A program made the translations under genes and the position numbers. The notes under the pieces were generated by a model. The model saw only the letters and a program-made list of their open reading frames with translations, was not told the origin of the DNA and did not search any database. From NCBI GenBank assembly GCA_918026815.1, contig CAKJVC010000157.1:99490-163489 (forward strand): 64,000 nt of DNA. The letters run 5' to 3'. This document shows, one piece after another, positions 35,348 to 47,401 of the stretch. Source of the DNA: Chalara sp. BL73 (Eukaryota; Ascomycota; Leotiomycetes; Helotiales). Numbering within the stretch: the stretch's first letter is position 1; the number at the start of each line of letters is the position of its first letter.

Positions 35348-36732
35348 ATGGCGCAGTACGGGTTAGTGGTTCCCCTATCCTGAAAACAACAACAACGAAC
35401 GAGCCTTCGCACACCCTGCGACGAGACTCAAATTCAATTGAAGCGACTGCTAACATCATCGATGTAGATACGGAGGAGGTCGCGCGAACCCCTACGATCA
35501 GAGAGGAGATAACCAAGGCGGATATGCTGCACAACCACCATATCCAACATCGCCAGGATATGGCAATGGCCCGGCGATGGCACGAGACGATTACAGTAAG
35601 CTGGGAAAGATTGCAGCAGCTGAATTGCTGGCTAACGTGGCAGACGCAGGTCAAAATGTTGAGATGGCGTCTTTAACCCAGAATGGCAGCCAATATGGAC
35701 GACAGCAACAGGACCCTAATAAGATTCTCAACGACTGCCGGGAGGTCAATCGAGGAATCGACGAGATTAAAGCAAGCTTAGCGAATCTCGCACAGCTTCA
35801 ACAACGATCGCTCGAGGACCCCGACTCATCGCTCAATAGCAGTACCAACAGGCAGCTCGATTCCATGGCTTCTGAGACAATGGGCCTGTACCGCAACCTC
35901 ACAGCCAAAGTTAAGGCAATCAAGCAGAACCCTGAATCCGGCACGGCCAAGAATGCTCCACAAGTCGGCAACGTTGATAGAAAGCTGAAGGCTGCAATTC
36001 AAGAATATCAGCAAATGGACTCGGCCTTCAGAAAGAAGTTACAGGACCAGATGGCGCGTCAATACAGAATTGTGCGCCCCGAGGCATCTGAGGCGGAGGT
36101 TCGTGAGGCGGTTGAGGATACCTCCAACCAACAAGTATTCTCACAAGCTCTTCTGCAAAGCGACAGGAGAGGCCAGAGCAGAGCTGCTTTGAACGCTGTC
36201 GAAAACCGTCATGCTGCTATCCAGAAGATCGAGTCCCAGATGATTGAGCTTGCAGAATTATTCCAGGATATGGAGGCGTTAGTTGTGCAACAAGAGGCCG
36301 CAGTCACCAACATTGAAATGAAGGGAGAGGAGGTTGTTGAGAATATGGACAAGGGAACTCAAGAGATTGGAGTTGCGATCAAGAGTGCTAGAAATGCTCG
36401 CAAATGGAAATGGTGGTGCTTGGGCATAGTCGGTATGTATCTTCTTTCGCTATTCACAGTAGCCTTACTAACGTACAATAGTCCTCATCATTATTATCGT
36501 CGTCATCGTGGTCCTCATCTACAAATTTGTCATCCAGAACAACAATTCCACTACACCCAAGCGAAGCATCGAACATCTCATCACACGCCGCGCTGTTCTC
36601 GGATCCGCACACGCAGAGAAAAGAGTGGTGGTTCCTGGTCTCGCCTGGGAGGGCGACAGACTTACGAGCGCTCCTATCATTGGTAAACAGCTTCGAAGTC
36701 CAGTCAAGCGAGGGTTGAGGTTTTCTGCATGA
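35348..36732 (+). CDS. Sso-type syntaxin, plasma-membrane t-SNARE
   Basis: Qa-SNARE of exocytosis, pairing with a Sec9-type and a synaptobrevin-type SNARE at the plasma membrane; 409 aa. Exon 1 is only 14 nt (35348-35361, MAQY-G). Exon 2 is 35468-36432 and exon 3 is 36482-36732. The N-terminus is a Gly/Pro/Tyr-rich peptide (YGGGRANPYDQRGDNQGGYA), as in other filamentous fungal Sso proteins. The Habc helices follow (NDCREVNRGIDEIK to VRPEASEAEVREAV). The SNARE helix is at about residues 245-305 (IQKIESQMIELAELFQDMEA, then the zero-layer Gln in LVVQQE). A basic juxtamembrane patch (RNARKWKWW) precedes the transmembrane segment (LGIVVLIIIIVVIVVLIYKF). Oddly, about 55 residues follow the membrane anchor, where Sso proteins normally stop soon. 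An unrecognised last intron could explain this. Confidence 0.92.
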
Positions 36733-37215
36733 GGAAAAGCTATGCAGGATTGTACATTTGGCACCACACATAAAAATTGCGATTGATTTTTAACTGACGA
36801 GCATTTCCACGGCGTTTTCTATTCCCTTTGTCGCTGATGCAAGGGCTTCTCCTAGCCTGTAAGAATACCACCGTTCATTTTGTTTCCTTATAAGGAAAAG
36901 ACGAGATCTTTTGGGGTTGGAGGATTGAGCTGTTTCCTTCTTCCTTTCATGGCGAGGGCGGAGGTTAGAGTTAGGTAGTTTAATGAACATCGTACCTTCA
37001 CCAGAGTTAGAATACCATATTCGTGATATTTTCTATGCTAAGGCGCGAATTTGGCCTTGACAACTCCATGTAGGACCCAGACAATGGGCGATCCAAATGC
37101 ATTGGGTGTCCAATTCCCAGCACCCAAACTCCGACCTTATGTATCACATAACAAGTGTAGTCGATTTCAGTGTATTATAATTCATGGCCAGCCCATGTGG
37201 CCCAATTGATAATGT
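36733..37215. other. Intergenic, nothing recognised
   Basis: Short region between convergent genes. Small frames only. Confidence 0.3.
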
Positions 37216-38094
37216 TCACCCATCATCAACGTCCTCCCTGACTTCCGCATCTCCAATTACCTTCTGCTCAAGCGCTGTATCGCCTCCGCTCTTCTGCTCC
37301 TCTTTGCCTACCGCACCACCAGCACCCTCCACGACTCTTCTCAGCAACGCCATCTTCGCGTCAAAGCTCTCCAACAGCCTTTGCATCTCGTCCTCATCTC
37401 CCCTCCCCGCACCATCCAGCCCCAGCCCCACCGTCTCATCCCCTCCTACCCCTCCCACGCCCTCAACCTTCAACATCAAGCCGCCCTCGTCACCGCCCTC
37501 CCACTGCGGCGCCTTCTCCAGGCTGGCGTTCAGGATCTGCCAGTTCGGGCTCAAGCTGCTTGCCCCTGTGATGCCGTCCCCCGTCTCGTTGACATCGATG
37601 ACCAAAACCCGCTCCTCCCTCCTCGGCCGCTCCTTTTCTTTCGGAGGTCCCTTCGCGGCCGCTTTGCCTTTCTGCGCCGCGTGTCTGAAGGTCGCGGATG
37701 AGGAGGAGGAGGTCGACGAGTTCCGGACTGATGACCTGGCGGACGGGGGCTGCGAGTGAGAGGAAAGGGAGCGCAGACAGGCTGCCGTGAGGAGGGAGTC
37801 GTCGTCGTCGGCGAAGAGGTAGTGGATTCTGGTTGGGTGGTGGGTGGTGGTTGTTTGCGGGTCGTGGATCAGCGTGAAGAACGGTGAAAAGGGAGGGCGC
37901 TCCATTTGTGGCCCTGGCGCCGGGGAGATGGAGGGGGGAACGGATGCTGGCGGAGGGAGCGAGTCGGAGGTGGGATTTCGCATGGGAGACGGCCGGACGG
38001 GCGAGCTGGCGGGAGCTGCTGAGGGAGAGGCTGATGGGGGAGGAGGGTCTTTGCCTGATGTTGGCGGCTTTGATATTGAGGGGTTGGCGGACAT
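37216..38094 (-). CDS. Conserved fungal protein of unknown function (292 aa)
   Basis: Single-exon frame. The N-terminal 65 residues are Pro/Ser-rich and disordered. They lead into ERPPFSPFFTLIHDPQTTTT and HHPTRIHYLFADDDDSLL (about residues 65-102), a block I recognise from uncharacterised proteins conserved across Pezizomycotina. A Ser-rich and basic linker (KGKAAAKGPPKEKERPRREE) follows. The segment ERVLVIDVNETGDGITGASS and SPNWQIL looks like a second conserved block. The C-terminus is Gly/Asp/Glu-rich with a helical MQRLLESFDAKMALLRRVVE. No signal peptide or membrane segment is seen. High G+C and long antisense frames are typical of this composition. Function is unknown. Confidence 0.75.
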   Translation of the reverse strand: MSANPSISKPPTSGKDPPPPSASPSAAPASSPVRPSPMRNPTSDSLPPPASVPPSISPAPGPQMERPPFSPFFTLIHDPQTTTTHHPTRIHYLFADDDDSLLTAACLRSLSSHSQPPSARSSVRNSSTSSSSSATFRHAAQKGKAAAKGPPKEKERPRREERVLVIDVNETGDGITGASSLSPNWQILNASLEKAPQWEGGDEGGLMLKVEGVGGVGGDETVGLGLDGAGRGDEDEMQRLLESFDAKMALLRRVVEGAGGAVGKEEQKSGGDTALEQKVIGDAEVREDVDDG

Positions 38095-39107
38095 TGTATG
38101 TGTGGCGTTAGAGATAGAGAGCTTCGTCTATGAGCGCAGAAGGCCGCAAGAGCTTCAGACATTCAACATTCGCATGAATTTAGGAGCTAGACCTGAGCTT
38201 CGGGAGGTCTTGCGATAAGAGACCTAATCGACACGTGATTTTACGATTGAGCGCTTTGACAGGTTCCACCAAGCCCCATATATTTCGGTTCGTCCGTTCT
38301 ATTGCTCAACAACATATGAACAGATCCAGACGTAACAACCTAAAAGACTGAGCTATTCCTCTCGGAAGCACATTATTTAATGGATAACATTGCCCGCTGA
38401 GATTCGTCACGCAACCTTTGACTCTTCTCATTTGAAGGTTTTGTTGAAAATGATATATTATAGTCCGAGTGGATCAGGTGGATGCTTCCTTGATAAAGCG
38501 CTATTCATACCACGGCTGTTTTTCTTGCTTTAAGACCCGGCCAATTCTTGAGTTTTCAAGCCATATTCTGCCAGTTTTATTCATGAATTATGCTTGGATT
38601 GTCTCTCCTAATATCACCAAGCATATCCTTAGTGAAGTATCTTAACTTCCTTTGTTTCCAACGTTAACATGTTTTTTGAATAATATATTTTTTAAAAAAC
38701 CTCGTGTGAGGCCGCTGTGTTGGATACTTTGAGCAGGCTACAACGATTGAAACTGTAAAGTGCGTAAATTTCCACGTAAGTGAACCAAAGCTTGCCCCAA
38801 TATGCAGTTATCCCAGCGGACTTTAATAGCCATGTTTGATTAAGCTCACCGTAGATGAAACCTACGAGATGTTTTCGCAATCACCCAATTTCACCATGTC
38901 ATGCCTATCCACAGCTCAACATACAGCGACGGCAGCGGAGCATAATTTCATATGCTACAGAGGCCAGAAGGATAAAGTTCTCTAGCAAAAATAAACGTAT
39001 AAAAGCCTCTTGATTCCTTTCCTCCTCCTTTTCAACCGCTTTCTCACTCTCTATCAATCAAGGTTGTGAATTATACTCAAAAGAGATATTCATCAATAAT
39101 ATTCACA
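38095..39107. other. AT-rich intergenic region
   Basis: About 1 kb, AT-rich in the middle (38400-38720), with no coding signal. The right end is the promoter of the following gene. Confidence 0.35.
38998..39004 (+). promoter_or_regulatory. TATA box of the small GPI protein gene
   Basis: TATAAAA 104 bases upstream of the start at 39108, followed by a C/T-rich stretch and then a purine-rich leader (AATATTCACAATG). Position and match are good for a fungal TATA promoter. Confidence 0.5.
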
Positions 39108-39732
39108 ATGAAGTTCACAACAACTGTTGCCCTTCTCGGTGCCTCAAGCCTTTGCGCGGTCGTCGCACACGTTTCCGTATGTCTAGCCTTAATTTATTCA
39201 ACTTGTCCCTACTAATGGACTGCAGGGGTCTGCTATAGCTGCTCGTGACTCCTCCACTGATGGTGAGATTGCTTGGTTCCATTACGAGGAAGACGAGCGT
39301 GAGCCAGGCAAGCTCGACTACTATGAGGACGAGGGCAGTGATGAGTATGAGCATGTGCATGAGCATTCACATCCTGCCCCCCTTAGTCTTGCTAGTATCC
39401 CTGCCTCCGTGGAGTCCATTGCCACTTATTCTTCACCACCAAAGCCAAGCACCAAGGTTGCCACAACATCAAAGCCAACCACTAAGGTTACCAAAACACA
39501 AAACTCAACCACCAACTCTGCAACTACACCAGAGCCAACCACCAACGCTTCTATCACACTGAAGCCCGTCACGAAGACCACCAAGGAAGCACCAAAGCCT
39601 AGCTCTAATGCCACCCAACCAGCTATTCCAAAGCCAACCTATCCACAAGCCAGTGCTGCCGCGAACTCAGGTAGTGTTGCCATTATTGGTGCTCTTATTG
39701 CCTTCGCCAGCTACTTCATGGTTCCCTTGTAA
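39108..39732 (+). CDS. Small GPI-anchored Thr/Lys-rich surface protein
   Basis: 191 aa from exons 39108-39176 and 39226-39732. Residues 1-20 are a signal peptide (MKFTTTVALLGASSLCAVVA). An acidic His/Tyr-rich segment (HYEEDEREPGKLDYYEDEGS, then EYEHVHEHSH) follows at about residues 35-65 and could bind metal ions, though this is only a suggestion. Next is a Thr/Pro/Lys repeat region with a degenerate unit of the KPTTKVT/EPTTNAS type (about residues 80-155), likely O-glycosylated. The C-terminus (SGSVAIIGALIAFASYFMVPL) is a GPI signal. There are no Cys residues in the mature part, so it is a stalk-like wall protein rather than a folded domain. Function is unknown. Confidence 0.82.
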
Positions 39733-40891
39733 CCGTCGTAAGTTAAGAGTTGGCCAGCCATGTCCAGTTGCGGCTGACATATGTAGGTCTATAGTATAGG
39801 GAGATGAGGGTGCCATGTGATTGACTTTGGTTTGGGATGGTGTATTCGCGGAGTTTAAAAATCATTCGAGGAGGGAATGTCCTCCCCCCGTCTTCTGTTT
39901 TCTCCAGCCCTTCTCTAGCCAACGCCTCGTCCATATTTTGTAGGCCACTTCAGCAAGTTTCAAATGCAATTGACCTGTCTGGGGATTTGATGTCCAAGAT
40001 GCGAAAGTGACAAGGTTGGCCCATACCTGTGGCCAAGCAACTGCCCCTGGTTCTGTGTAACCACCCTTATCAAAACGGTAATGTATTGCGAGCTGAGCTG
40101 AGTCTCTCATCATAACATGCCAACATTAGCAAGTAGCTATTTTTGTCAATGTCGTTCTAGTGATGTAGATCCTGGCTCTGTTTGGAAGTGCCGGCCCAAT
40201 ATCTTTCCTGTTTACATCAAGCAAATTGCTTTTTCTTCTCCATGGCTTTCGTGACATAAGATGTGCTTCCATATTCATTCAAGAATTAAATCGTGGTTGA
40301 TTAATAGTGTGATATCATTAAACCTCTTCATTGCCTCTGAAGGTTACGTTTTATTCCGATCAGAGCGCATCAGCTCCGAGTTCTAGTTGATACTCTTGAG
40401 ATGAATTTTCGCATACGAAATGACCGTTAGCAGATGCCTTTACTTGTAAGGGAGTTGCATTAGTTTCAACCGTCTGCTAATGCCTAAGTGGGCACGATCA
40501 CTAGTACCTGGTACCTGGTAACTTTAGAGTTTGTGCTATAGACAAAGCTCTTGTTCTTGATCACGTTGATAGGATTACATCTCAGCTTTCCATGAATTGG
40601 GAATCGATACATGCAAGATAGCGGAAAACTCCGTCAGGTCAAGTTTTTCTACTCCAGATGCTTCGCACTGACCCTTGAATGTTTCACTTCTTCCCACCAC
40701 TCTGGTCTTGTCCTACACACCCCATGTGGGATTGGAAAATATCACACTTTGTATCAAGTTGAGCCTCATATCTTATGCGCTTAAATTCCCATGCCTTGGG
40801 CCAATTATTACCTGGTGCTCACGATTTAGTAGCAGATTAAAGACATGCCAATTTATAAATTGTTACCAAGTGAAATACACATTTATCCGCA
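39733..40891. other. Intergenic, nothing recognised
   Basis: A minus-strand 83-aa frame (39862-40113) has ordinary-looking composition but no family match or splice partner that I could see. The rest is AT-rich promoter sequence. Confidence 0.3.
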
Positions 40892-42256
40892 ATGCTATCA
40901 TATCTCAGAACTCTCTTCCTGGCGCAATGGATAATGTCCTTATCATCTCCCGTCTTTGCATATCGGCCGCGGAACAGCTTTAAGGACTTCTTCCCAGATG
41001 TTAAGAAAGAATTGCAGAACGCTGTGGTCAATAATTGTTCTAAGGAATATCAAAAATATGTCGACGAGCGAATCAACTTGTATGGAGAACACTGCGTCAA
41101 AATGTTCAGTTGCGTGATGGATATAGCCACAGAGTACACCAAGGCCAACTTTGCCAGTGCAGGCGTCCTTCTAGGTCTCACACCTACAATTCTTGCAACG
41201 ATAGGTAAGTCGACTTTGAGACCAAAGAAACCCCTTTCGAGTGCTTAATAGTTCGTGAGATTTTTTCTTTGTTCATAAATATAACCAAAACGTGGAAAGT
41301 ATCTTCAAGATTTTAGTCGAATCTTAGAGTAAATCCTCTTGCTCGTATATCTCATAATTATGTGCTAATACATTTACTTCCAAAATATTTTTGAAGAAAG
41401 AAACTGACTGCGGTTTTGGTGCATAGGATCCAGCACTCCCGAGCTTGCTCTTCTATCTTATCGACGACCGTTCCTTGCATTCTTAGTGGTCCTTGGGGCT
41501 CCTGCTGTCAACGCTTTGAGAGCACTGGATTACAACAAGTCTATCCTAGCCTTCGCATCGCCAGAGCAAGTAGCGAATCGGATGACTTTCATCGATCTGT
41601 ATAGGTCGAGCAGGAGACAACATATATGTATCATCTTGGAGTACATTTTTGCGCTCGCAGCTGTATCCAATTTGGCGCATGCCAGCTTTGTCATAAATCG
41701 CAACACAATAGCCATTATGAGTTGTGATAACAGTGACATGCTTGTTGAGCTGTGGATTGGACTGGCACTGGTCACTCATGGCTTCGGTATCGCGACTTTC
41801 CGATCTAGATCAGCCAGATTGTATCGCAATGCTAGAAAGATGGTGAAGAGCGAACTCACGCCTTGTGCTGTTCGAGAGGAAGAGCCTGTTGTGTGGTATA
41901 AGGAAAATAATAAGCGCTTTGTCGGATTCTCGTGGTTCATAACATTGTTCACCATTTTGCATCTCTCTTTCGGGACATTGATGTTCTCGAGTCTGTTCTT
42001 TGTTGGTATGTGTTTTGCTTCACCTGAACATCAAGTGCCAGAGTCTAAACTCGTCATAGGAACGCCGTGGGCTGCCTACATTATTTTTCGATTCGTACTC
42101 TCCGCTCTGATATGTCGTACTATTGTTGCATTTGAGCTTGCCAGTATAAGGGTGGTTCAAGAGTTCCATCCCGGAAATCCGACGGAATTAGAGGACTTAG
42201 GACAACCTACGGGAGTTCATGCAGGCGAAAATGAGTCTAGGGAATTTATACCATGA
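40892..42256 (+). CDS. Polytopic membrane protein of an uncharacterised fungal family
   Basis: 380 aa from exons 40892-41204 and 41427-42256, joined at ATI-G-SSTPELALL. The N-terminus is a signal peptide or first membrane segment (MLSYLRTLFLAQWIMSLSSP). A short extracellular domain follows with cysteines in NNCSKEYQKYV and HCVKMFSCVMDI, ending EYTKANFASAGVLLGLTPTI. After SYRRPFLAFLVVLGAPAVNA come four more hydrophobic regions (ICIILEYIFALAAVSNLAHA; ELWIGLALVTHGFGIATF; FSWFITLFTILHLSFGTLMF; AAYIIFRFVLSALICRTIVA). The C-terminal tail is acidic. The pattern C...KANMASA-like...RRP is one I recognise from a large family in Leotiomycetes and Sordariomycetes with no assigned function. Confidence 0.82.
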
Positions 42257-42469
42257 TGCAAAACCACAGGCCCCGCTTCTTGTTACCGTTATGTTCATAG
42301 CGTTTCATGTGAATGTCTTTGGAAAGGTACATTCACACTCCGAGAGAATATCTTGGTTATCAGTCAACTCCTTTTGCTGTGGATGGCTCATCTAGTAGAT
42401 GTTGCCAATCGGACTCCATAGAAAACTTTAGATCGAAAAGCCGGTCATTTTTATAGCTAGAAAGAAATA

Positions 42470-43545
42470 TCATAATTTTAAAAGATCTCTCAAGATTCCT
42501 TCCACATGGTTATAAGGAAGACTCATATGCGTTTCGTTGTTGAAAACATTGAGGGTGCAGCCCTTGATGGATCGAGATGCCTCATCTGCCATCAAGATCG
42601 GGGTGTTGACATCTTTTCCACCATGCCATATCGTGACATGACTTCCGTCTATTTCCGCGAGCTCGAAGCCCCACTGCAACGAATTAGCAATAAAGTAGCA
42701 TAAAGCTTGGTGGGAACTCTAAAGTTTCAGGGCCGTTTAAGGCGCCAAACCGGCAAGACAAAAGGGCTGGGTGAGACAGCTCAAGACCTCCCCACTCCCT
42801 GGGCAGCATTGACAACTTCGCAAGGAATAGTTCATACTTCGCTGAATAGCCTGAAATCCCAAGCCGGACCCATTCCTCCTTGCTCAAATGCTTTCCGCAT
42901 GCTATCAGCTATAGTCGTCCTCAACTCTGTGTTCTCGAAACATTGTAAGTCCTCTTTTGGTCTGCCTTGCATCTCTACCATAAGAAAGTCCTCTGTTACT
43001 TGCGGGTCTGGGTCCCTTGCAGGCCTCCCAAACTTCGAATCGAACAGAGTCGCCATGAGAGCTGTCGGTGCCCAGTATCCCACAAATAGCAATGCACGAA
43101 GAGCCCAAAGCATTCCATCTCGACTCCCAGGATACAAGCCAGAGCATAAAGCCACGCTTATTAGTTTGTTCTTCGGAATCTGCTTCGCACAGGCTAATGC
43201 ATACGGTGCTCCACCGGAGACACCTATTATATGGAACTTCTCTGCTTTGAGGTGTTCTGCGAGCTCGATGAGATCAGCGGGAAAATCCAGCATCTTTCTG
43301 TTGGGCTGGAAAGTTGAGAGACCCATCCCAGGACGATCTATGCCAATACATTGTGCGTCAATGACAGGCGACAGACTACTTTCAAGCCAGAGCTTCGCTT
43401 CAACTCTTGCGCCTGGGAATCCATGCAGATAGAAGATAATTGGAGCTGAGGACGAGGAGGGATTGCCATAGACGGCATAGCCGAGATCACGGCCGTCTTT
43501 AAGCTTGAGGACCTGGGCGTCTTTAGATTGCGATTGTGACGCCAT
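42470..43545 (-). CDS. Alpha/beta hydrolase
   Basis: 303-aa alpha/beta-hydrolase-fold enzyme. Exons 43545-42838 and 42673-42470 join as LFSE-WGFELAEID. Family elements in order: LKDGRDLGYAVYG (first strands), the oxyanion-hole HGFPGAR, DRPGMGLS, the nucleophile elbow IIGVSGGAPYAL with S110, the acid D257 in WHGGKDVNTP, and the base H285 in NNETHMSL. No signal peptide is seen, so it is probably cytosolic. Close relatives are annotated only as generic alpha/beta hydrolases. The substrate (ester, epoxide or lactone) cannot be read from the sequence. It converges with the membrane-protein gene to its left, with about 210 bases between the stops. Confidence 0.92.
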
Positions 43546-44130
43546 GAGGTGGTTGTGATTGACTTGAAGTCGTCGTTTAGCTGTGGTTTACGACCTTTAT
43601 TTATTCATATGTGGAGAATAAGGTTGCGGGGTGATAAGGGATGCTAATTTAAGCGAGACGGCCCTGAAACATGCGCCGCGACAGATGACCTTTCAAAAAT
43701 GCTTTTTGTAGCCTGGTTAAGGATAACACTCTGATTCATTGAAATTTTTTTTTTTTTTTTTTTTGGACAATTTGAAGATGATCACCACAACAGTTAATAA
43801 CCAGTTCTAGGTAGTCAAGGACTAAGGCATATGAATCTTTGTATGAACATTCTCAACAACAAATAAATGCCCTTCATGATGAGTGACTCTTGGAGGATAT
43901 AGTCGGGCTGAAAAATCTAGATGTGCTTGAGATCCAACTGGGTTATTTCAGATTCAAGTACCTTCATTTTCAACAATAAAAAAGTTACTTTGAGCCTGGG
44001 AGAAGTAAGGAAGGCGCGGGCTGCTACAAAGGAAATAATATATATTGGAGAAGTTTAGACTCTAGAAGTTTTTTGGAACAAATACTTTTTATCCTCGCAG
44101 ACCATAACGCCGATCCTTAAACATCGTGTC
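43546..44130. other. Intergenic with poly-T tract
   Basis: Contains an uninterrupted run of 20 T at 43745-43764. No coding signal. Confidence 0.4.
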
Positions 44131-44742
44131 TCAAGCTAACACCTCTCTCTTCATGCCTCTTCTCCAAAGGCTGCCACTGAAGACTTTCGTTGCTCCCACA
44201 GGCGTGTCCTCACGAAGATGTGAACTTCGCTTTTGGACTGGCTCTTTTGGATCGAAAGTTGCTTTCTTCCAGAGATCAGTTCTCCTCTCCAATTCTTCCA
44301 TGGCAGACATTCTCGGAAGAAGTGGGCTTCTCACACTTCCAGTCTCTCTAACAACGGTCCCTATCTTGAAATTATCCGCGATAGAGTATCGAGGGAAGAG
44401 TGTCCTCCGTGCCACAGGTGATGGAGCTGGAGAATCGATCGGGCGGGATATCATGCCAGCAGACGGCTGCTCGGACGGAGCGCGAGGAAGTATCCGAGAA
44501 GACCGGCCTGTAGGTAGGATTGTAGTTCCAATGCGGAGGTTGTCTATAGTTGAGTATCGTGGCTTTACAGCAGCGATCTCGCTCCACATATCACGGGTGG
44601 GTAAGAGGAGAGTGCTTTCTCTACTCTCCACATCCATGGTCTTGGGGATAGGAGCCGCTCGAGTCATGGCAAAGAAAAAGGAGCTTGCTAGAAGGATGCT
44701 GGTGAGTGAAAAGAGGTTTGTTCCCATATTGTGGGATGCCAT
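44131..44742 (-). CDS. Secreted repeat protein with dibasic processing sites
   Basis: 203 aa. The Met at 44742 (MASHNMGTNL) is chosen because it starts a good signal peptide (about residues 1-29, ending MTRAA). The frame also contains a Met ten codons upstream. The mature protein has no cysteine. It carries an imperfect internal duplication: PRYSTIDNLRIGTTI... at 61-87 and PRYSIADNFKIGTVV... at 117-144. A degraded third copy may lie at about 178-195. The blocks are separated by Arg-rich links with Kex2-type dibasic sites (RR112-113, RR153-154, KR171-172, RR194-195, KR198-199). This is the layout of fungal Kex2-processed repeat proteins (pheromone precursors, repellents, ustiloxin-type precursors), although the duplicates are fewer and less regular. 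No similarity to a named protein is claimed. Confidence 0.65.
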   Translation of the reverse strand: MASHNMGTNLFSLTSILLASSFFFAMTRAAPIPKTMDVESRESTLLLPTRDMWSEIAAVKPRYSTIDNLRIGTTILPTGRSSRILPRAPSEQPSAGMISRPIDSPAPSPVARRTLFPRYSIADNFKIGTVVRETGSVRSPLLPRMSAMEELERRTDLWKKATFDPKEPVQKRSSHLREDTPVGATKVFSGSLWRRGMKREVLA

Positions 44743-47401
44743 TGTGTAAAAGTTTTCGGAAGGATGTTTCACTTGATATTTTGTGGGATTGGGAGAATTT
44801 GCTCACCTCTATACCTGCGGTATAAGAGTCTTTATCTATTCTACTTGCATGTCTTAACGCACGGTGGTCAACACTGGTCAACAGCACCGCCTAGCGATAC
44901 TGAGGCTCATGAATGATATGAATAGTTCAAACTCAATACTCAGATCCTCCGCCGAAGAACTGCCACAAACGAAAGACAGAAAGCTTGCCTGCCTGAGCAT
45001 TTGCGAAAGGCTCACTGTGCTCACTCCTGACTGAAGTCGTGGACGTGCGATTGTGTGGCGGTGCAATCCTAATTCCTCCCATATCTTCCATCGATCCTCC
45101 ATATCATCCTGCTCATTCCTCCTCCCCACGTCAACATTCTAAACAGCCGTATGCCATTTGTGCGTTTCTTCAGAACAGCAGTCATCGTTGCTATGGTTGG
45201 ATTTTCGATATTTGCCTCTTTCCCCTGAACAAAAAAAGAGCAGTTAGAGATAGCGCTATTGGACGAACTTCTTGGCGTGAACCACTGGCGCGTGTGCATC
45301 GCTAGTGATCCTTGACAACCCTTCCATCAAAGTCCGCGATCAAAACAACAGCAGGGAATAGGCAGCTCTTGTTTCTATTAGTTTTGTTTTTCACGTCTCC
45401 CACATTCTTCCTTCATTCCCTCCCCTTATTATACTTTATCCACAGCAGACAGGAAATGGTGGAGAGTCCACCCGAGTGAGAGTTGTAGCTGCCTGAAAGC
45501 AATCCTGAATTGTGAAGGGGAGAGCGGATAAATCGTGGCCAGTCATCTAAATAGGTCAAAAGGTTGTTCAATCACTATTTCTTCCTTTGCCCATTTCTTT
45601 TACTCTTCCTGTCTTTATATTTCTACCAAAATCAACAATATCCACCTCCATCAACTATCCACTGACTTTAGCTGAAGGCACAATGCTCTCGCGAACCTAA
45701 ACACTCAATCTGCTCTGCCGCCGATGCCAAAGGATTCCGGATGGTACGCAAAATTCTGGATATCTGATCGGGCTTCTGGGGATCTCCTTGGAGGCTAGTA
45801 TTGAATATCTCTTGAATGTTAGCATTCTTAATGCAGGCGGTGGTCCGTCTTGAAGCGGCTTAACCTGGCTTTATGGAACAATTGGTGGCAGATATTCAGA
45901 TCTGTTTCAACGGTCAGTTGGCAACGATGCTGAGATGCAAGCGAAAAGGAGGCGGCAATGAGCTGAAGGGCAGAGACGCTTGGGTGATATGGTATGCTTG
46001 CGCGTCCTTTACGCCGGGTTGACATCCTATACTCGAAACAGTGTAGACAGGTTGTCAGCGAGGTTAGTCAAAAAGACATGAACAGCGATAGCGACCATAA
46101 TCAATCTGAGAATGTCTCACGACACACGCATCCATGATGCGCCTCGATTGATTCATTGCACGAAAGGGAAACGTTTGCGCTACGTTGATAAAAATCAGGA
46201 TAGATGCAAGCTTTGATAGAACCTATCGGCACTCTCCAATGTGTTATCATAGGCATCGCTCACCGGACGGAGGCCAATACTCAGAATAGTCTGCGATATC
46301 ACAAATCTGCTGACTGTGCAACAGTGGTCTTGGCAAAATGCCTCTGAAGTTCGACTCCTGCGTGTTTGATGAGTTGAGACCTCCAAGGAGTTCTCGTTTG
46401 AAGTATTCAGTACGCACTATATTGACGGGATTTTTTGGGACCTTCAAGGTAAGGGATCATTAGTGTGATCATATCTGCTCAAACGTTGCGTACATGCCTC
46501 TATGTAAATAAGCTTCAACTTGTATATGCAGTCCTAAGGCAATGAGAATGCGTGAATAGATATGGAAAGGCTTGCTTGTATGTCTAGTGCATCGGATGTG
46601 GGCATGAGAAGGCTGCCAGTGTTGCTTCTATCTGCTCTGAAAATTGCGCATTTCCATCCTCATTGATCAGTTCGGCGCATGAGGCCCTGCTTCAGCCAGG
46701 TCTGCAAGCCATGACGCCCTTCATTTTCTTAGCTTTTGGGCGACAAAATCAGCCTAACCACGTAACCACCCACCATAAAACTATTTGTGGCTTATTTTTT
46801 TTTTTCTTTTCTCTGTTTAAGATCTATAAGGCTGGCACATTAAAATTGTTTTTGGTCACCGAAGCAAGTTGGCATATTTGCCACCGAGGCTCTTTACAAG
46901 GTGTTTTATGATCCGCCGTTCGAGTCCGCTCTTTCAGCCTGTGACACCATGAAGGCTAGTATGCAAGCTCAATTTGAACTTTGAAGTACCTGCAATCTAT
47001 TCATAGCTATATCCATAGTTGGGAGGCATCAAAAAGCTGCTGACATTTAGCTATTGAAAGGATAAGCTGCTTTCAATGTGTCAAATTGTCTGAAGTGAAT
47101 GTTAGCAGGATATCATGCTCCAAGGACAATTTATCAGATGAATCTTAAAGAGCTCACCGAAAAAAAAAGCGGAACAATAAGGCGTCTTTTGTGTAACAGA
47201 ATGAGTTTGTCTCGTGGTTTCGTTAGGCTACAGCGCCCGACACTTAAACCACAAGCATCCATCTACTTCTCAATCGTTGAATCAAACTCCCCGCTTTTCA
47301 AGAACTCGGCAGCCTGTCCTGTTATAGAGAGACCTCTTCAAAAACAAGACCAATACGTTGCCAATAGGATCAATTCAGATCCACTGCCCAAATAGTCGAC
47401 C
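44743..47401. other. Long intergenic region (2.6 kb)
   Basis: No gene is supported. The sequence around 45550-45680 looks like a promoter and leader (T/C-rich, CCAAAATCAACAATATCCACC), but the ATG that follows (45682) reaches a stop after five codons, so either a spliced gene is missed or it is non-coding. A T-run lies near 46796-46806. Short frames near 45039-45300 have no features. Confidence 0.35.
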
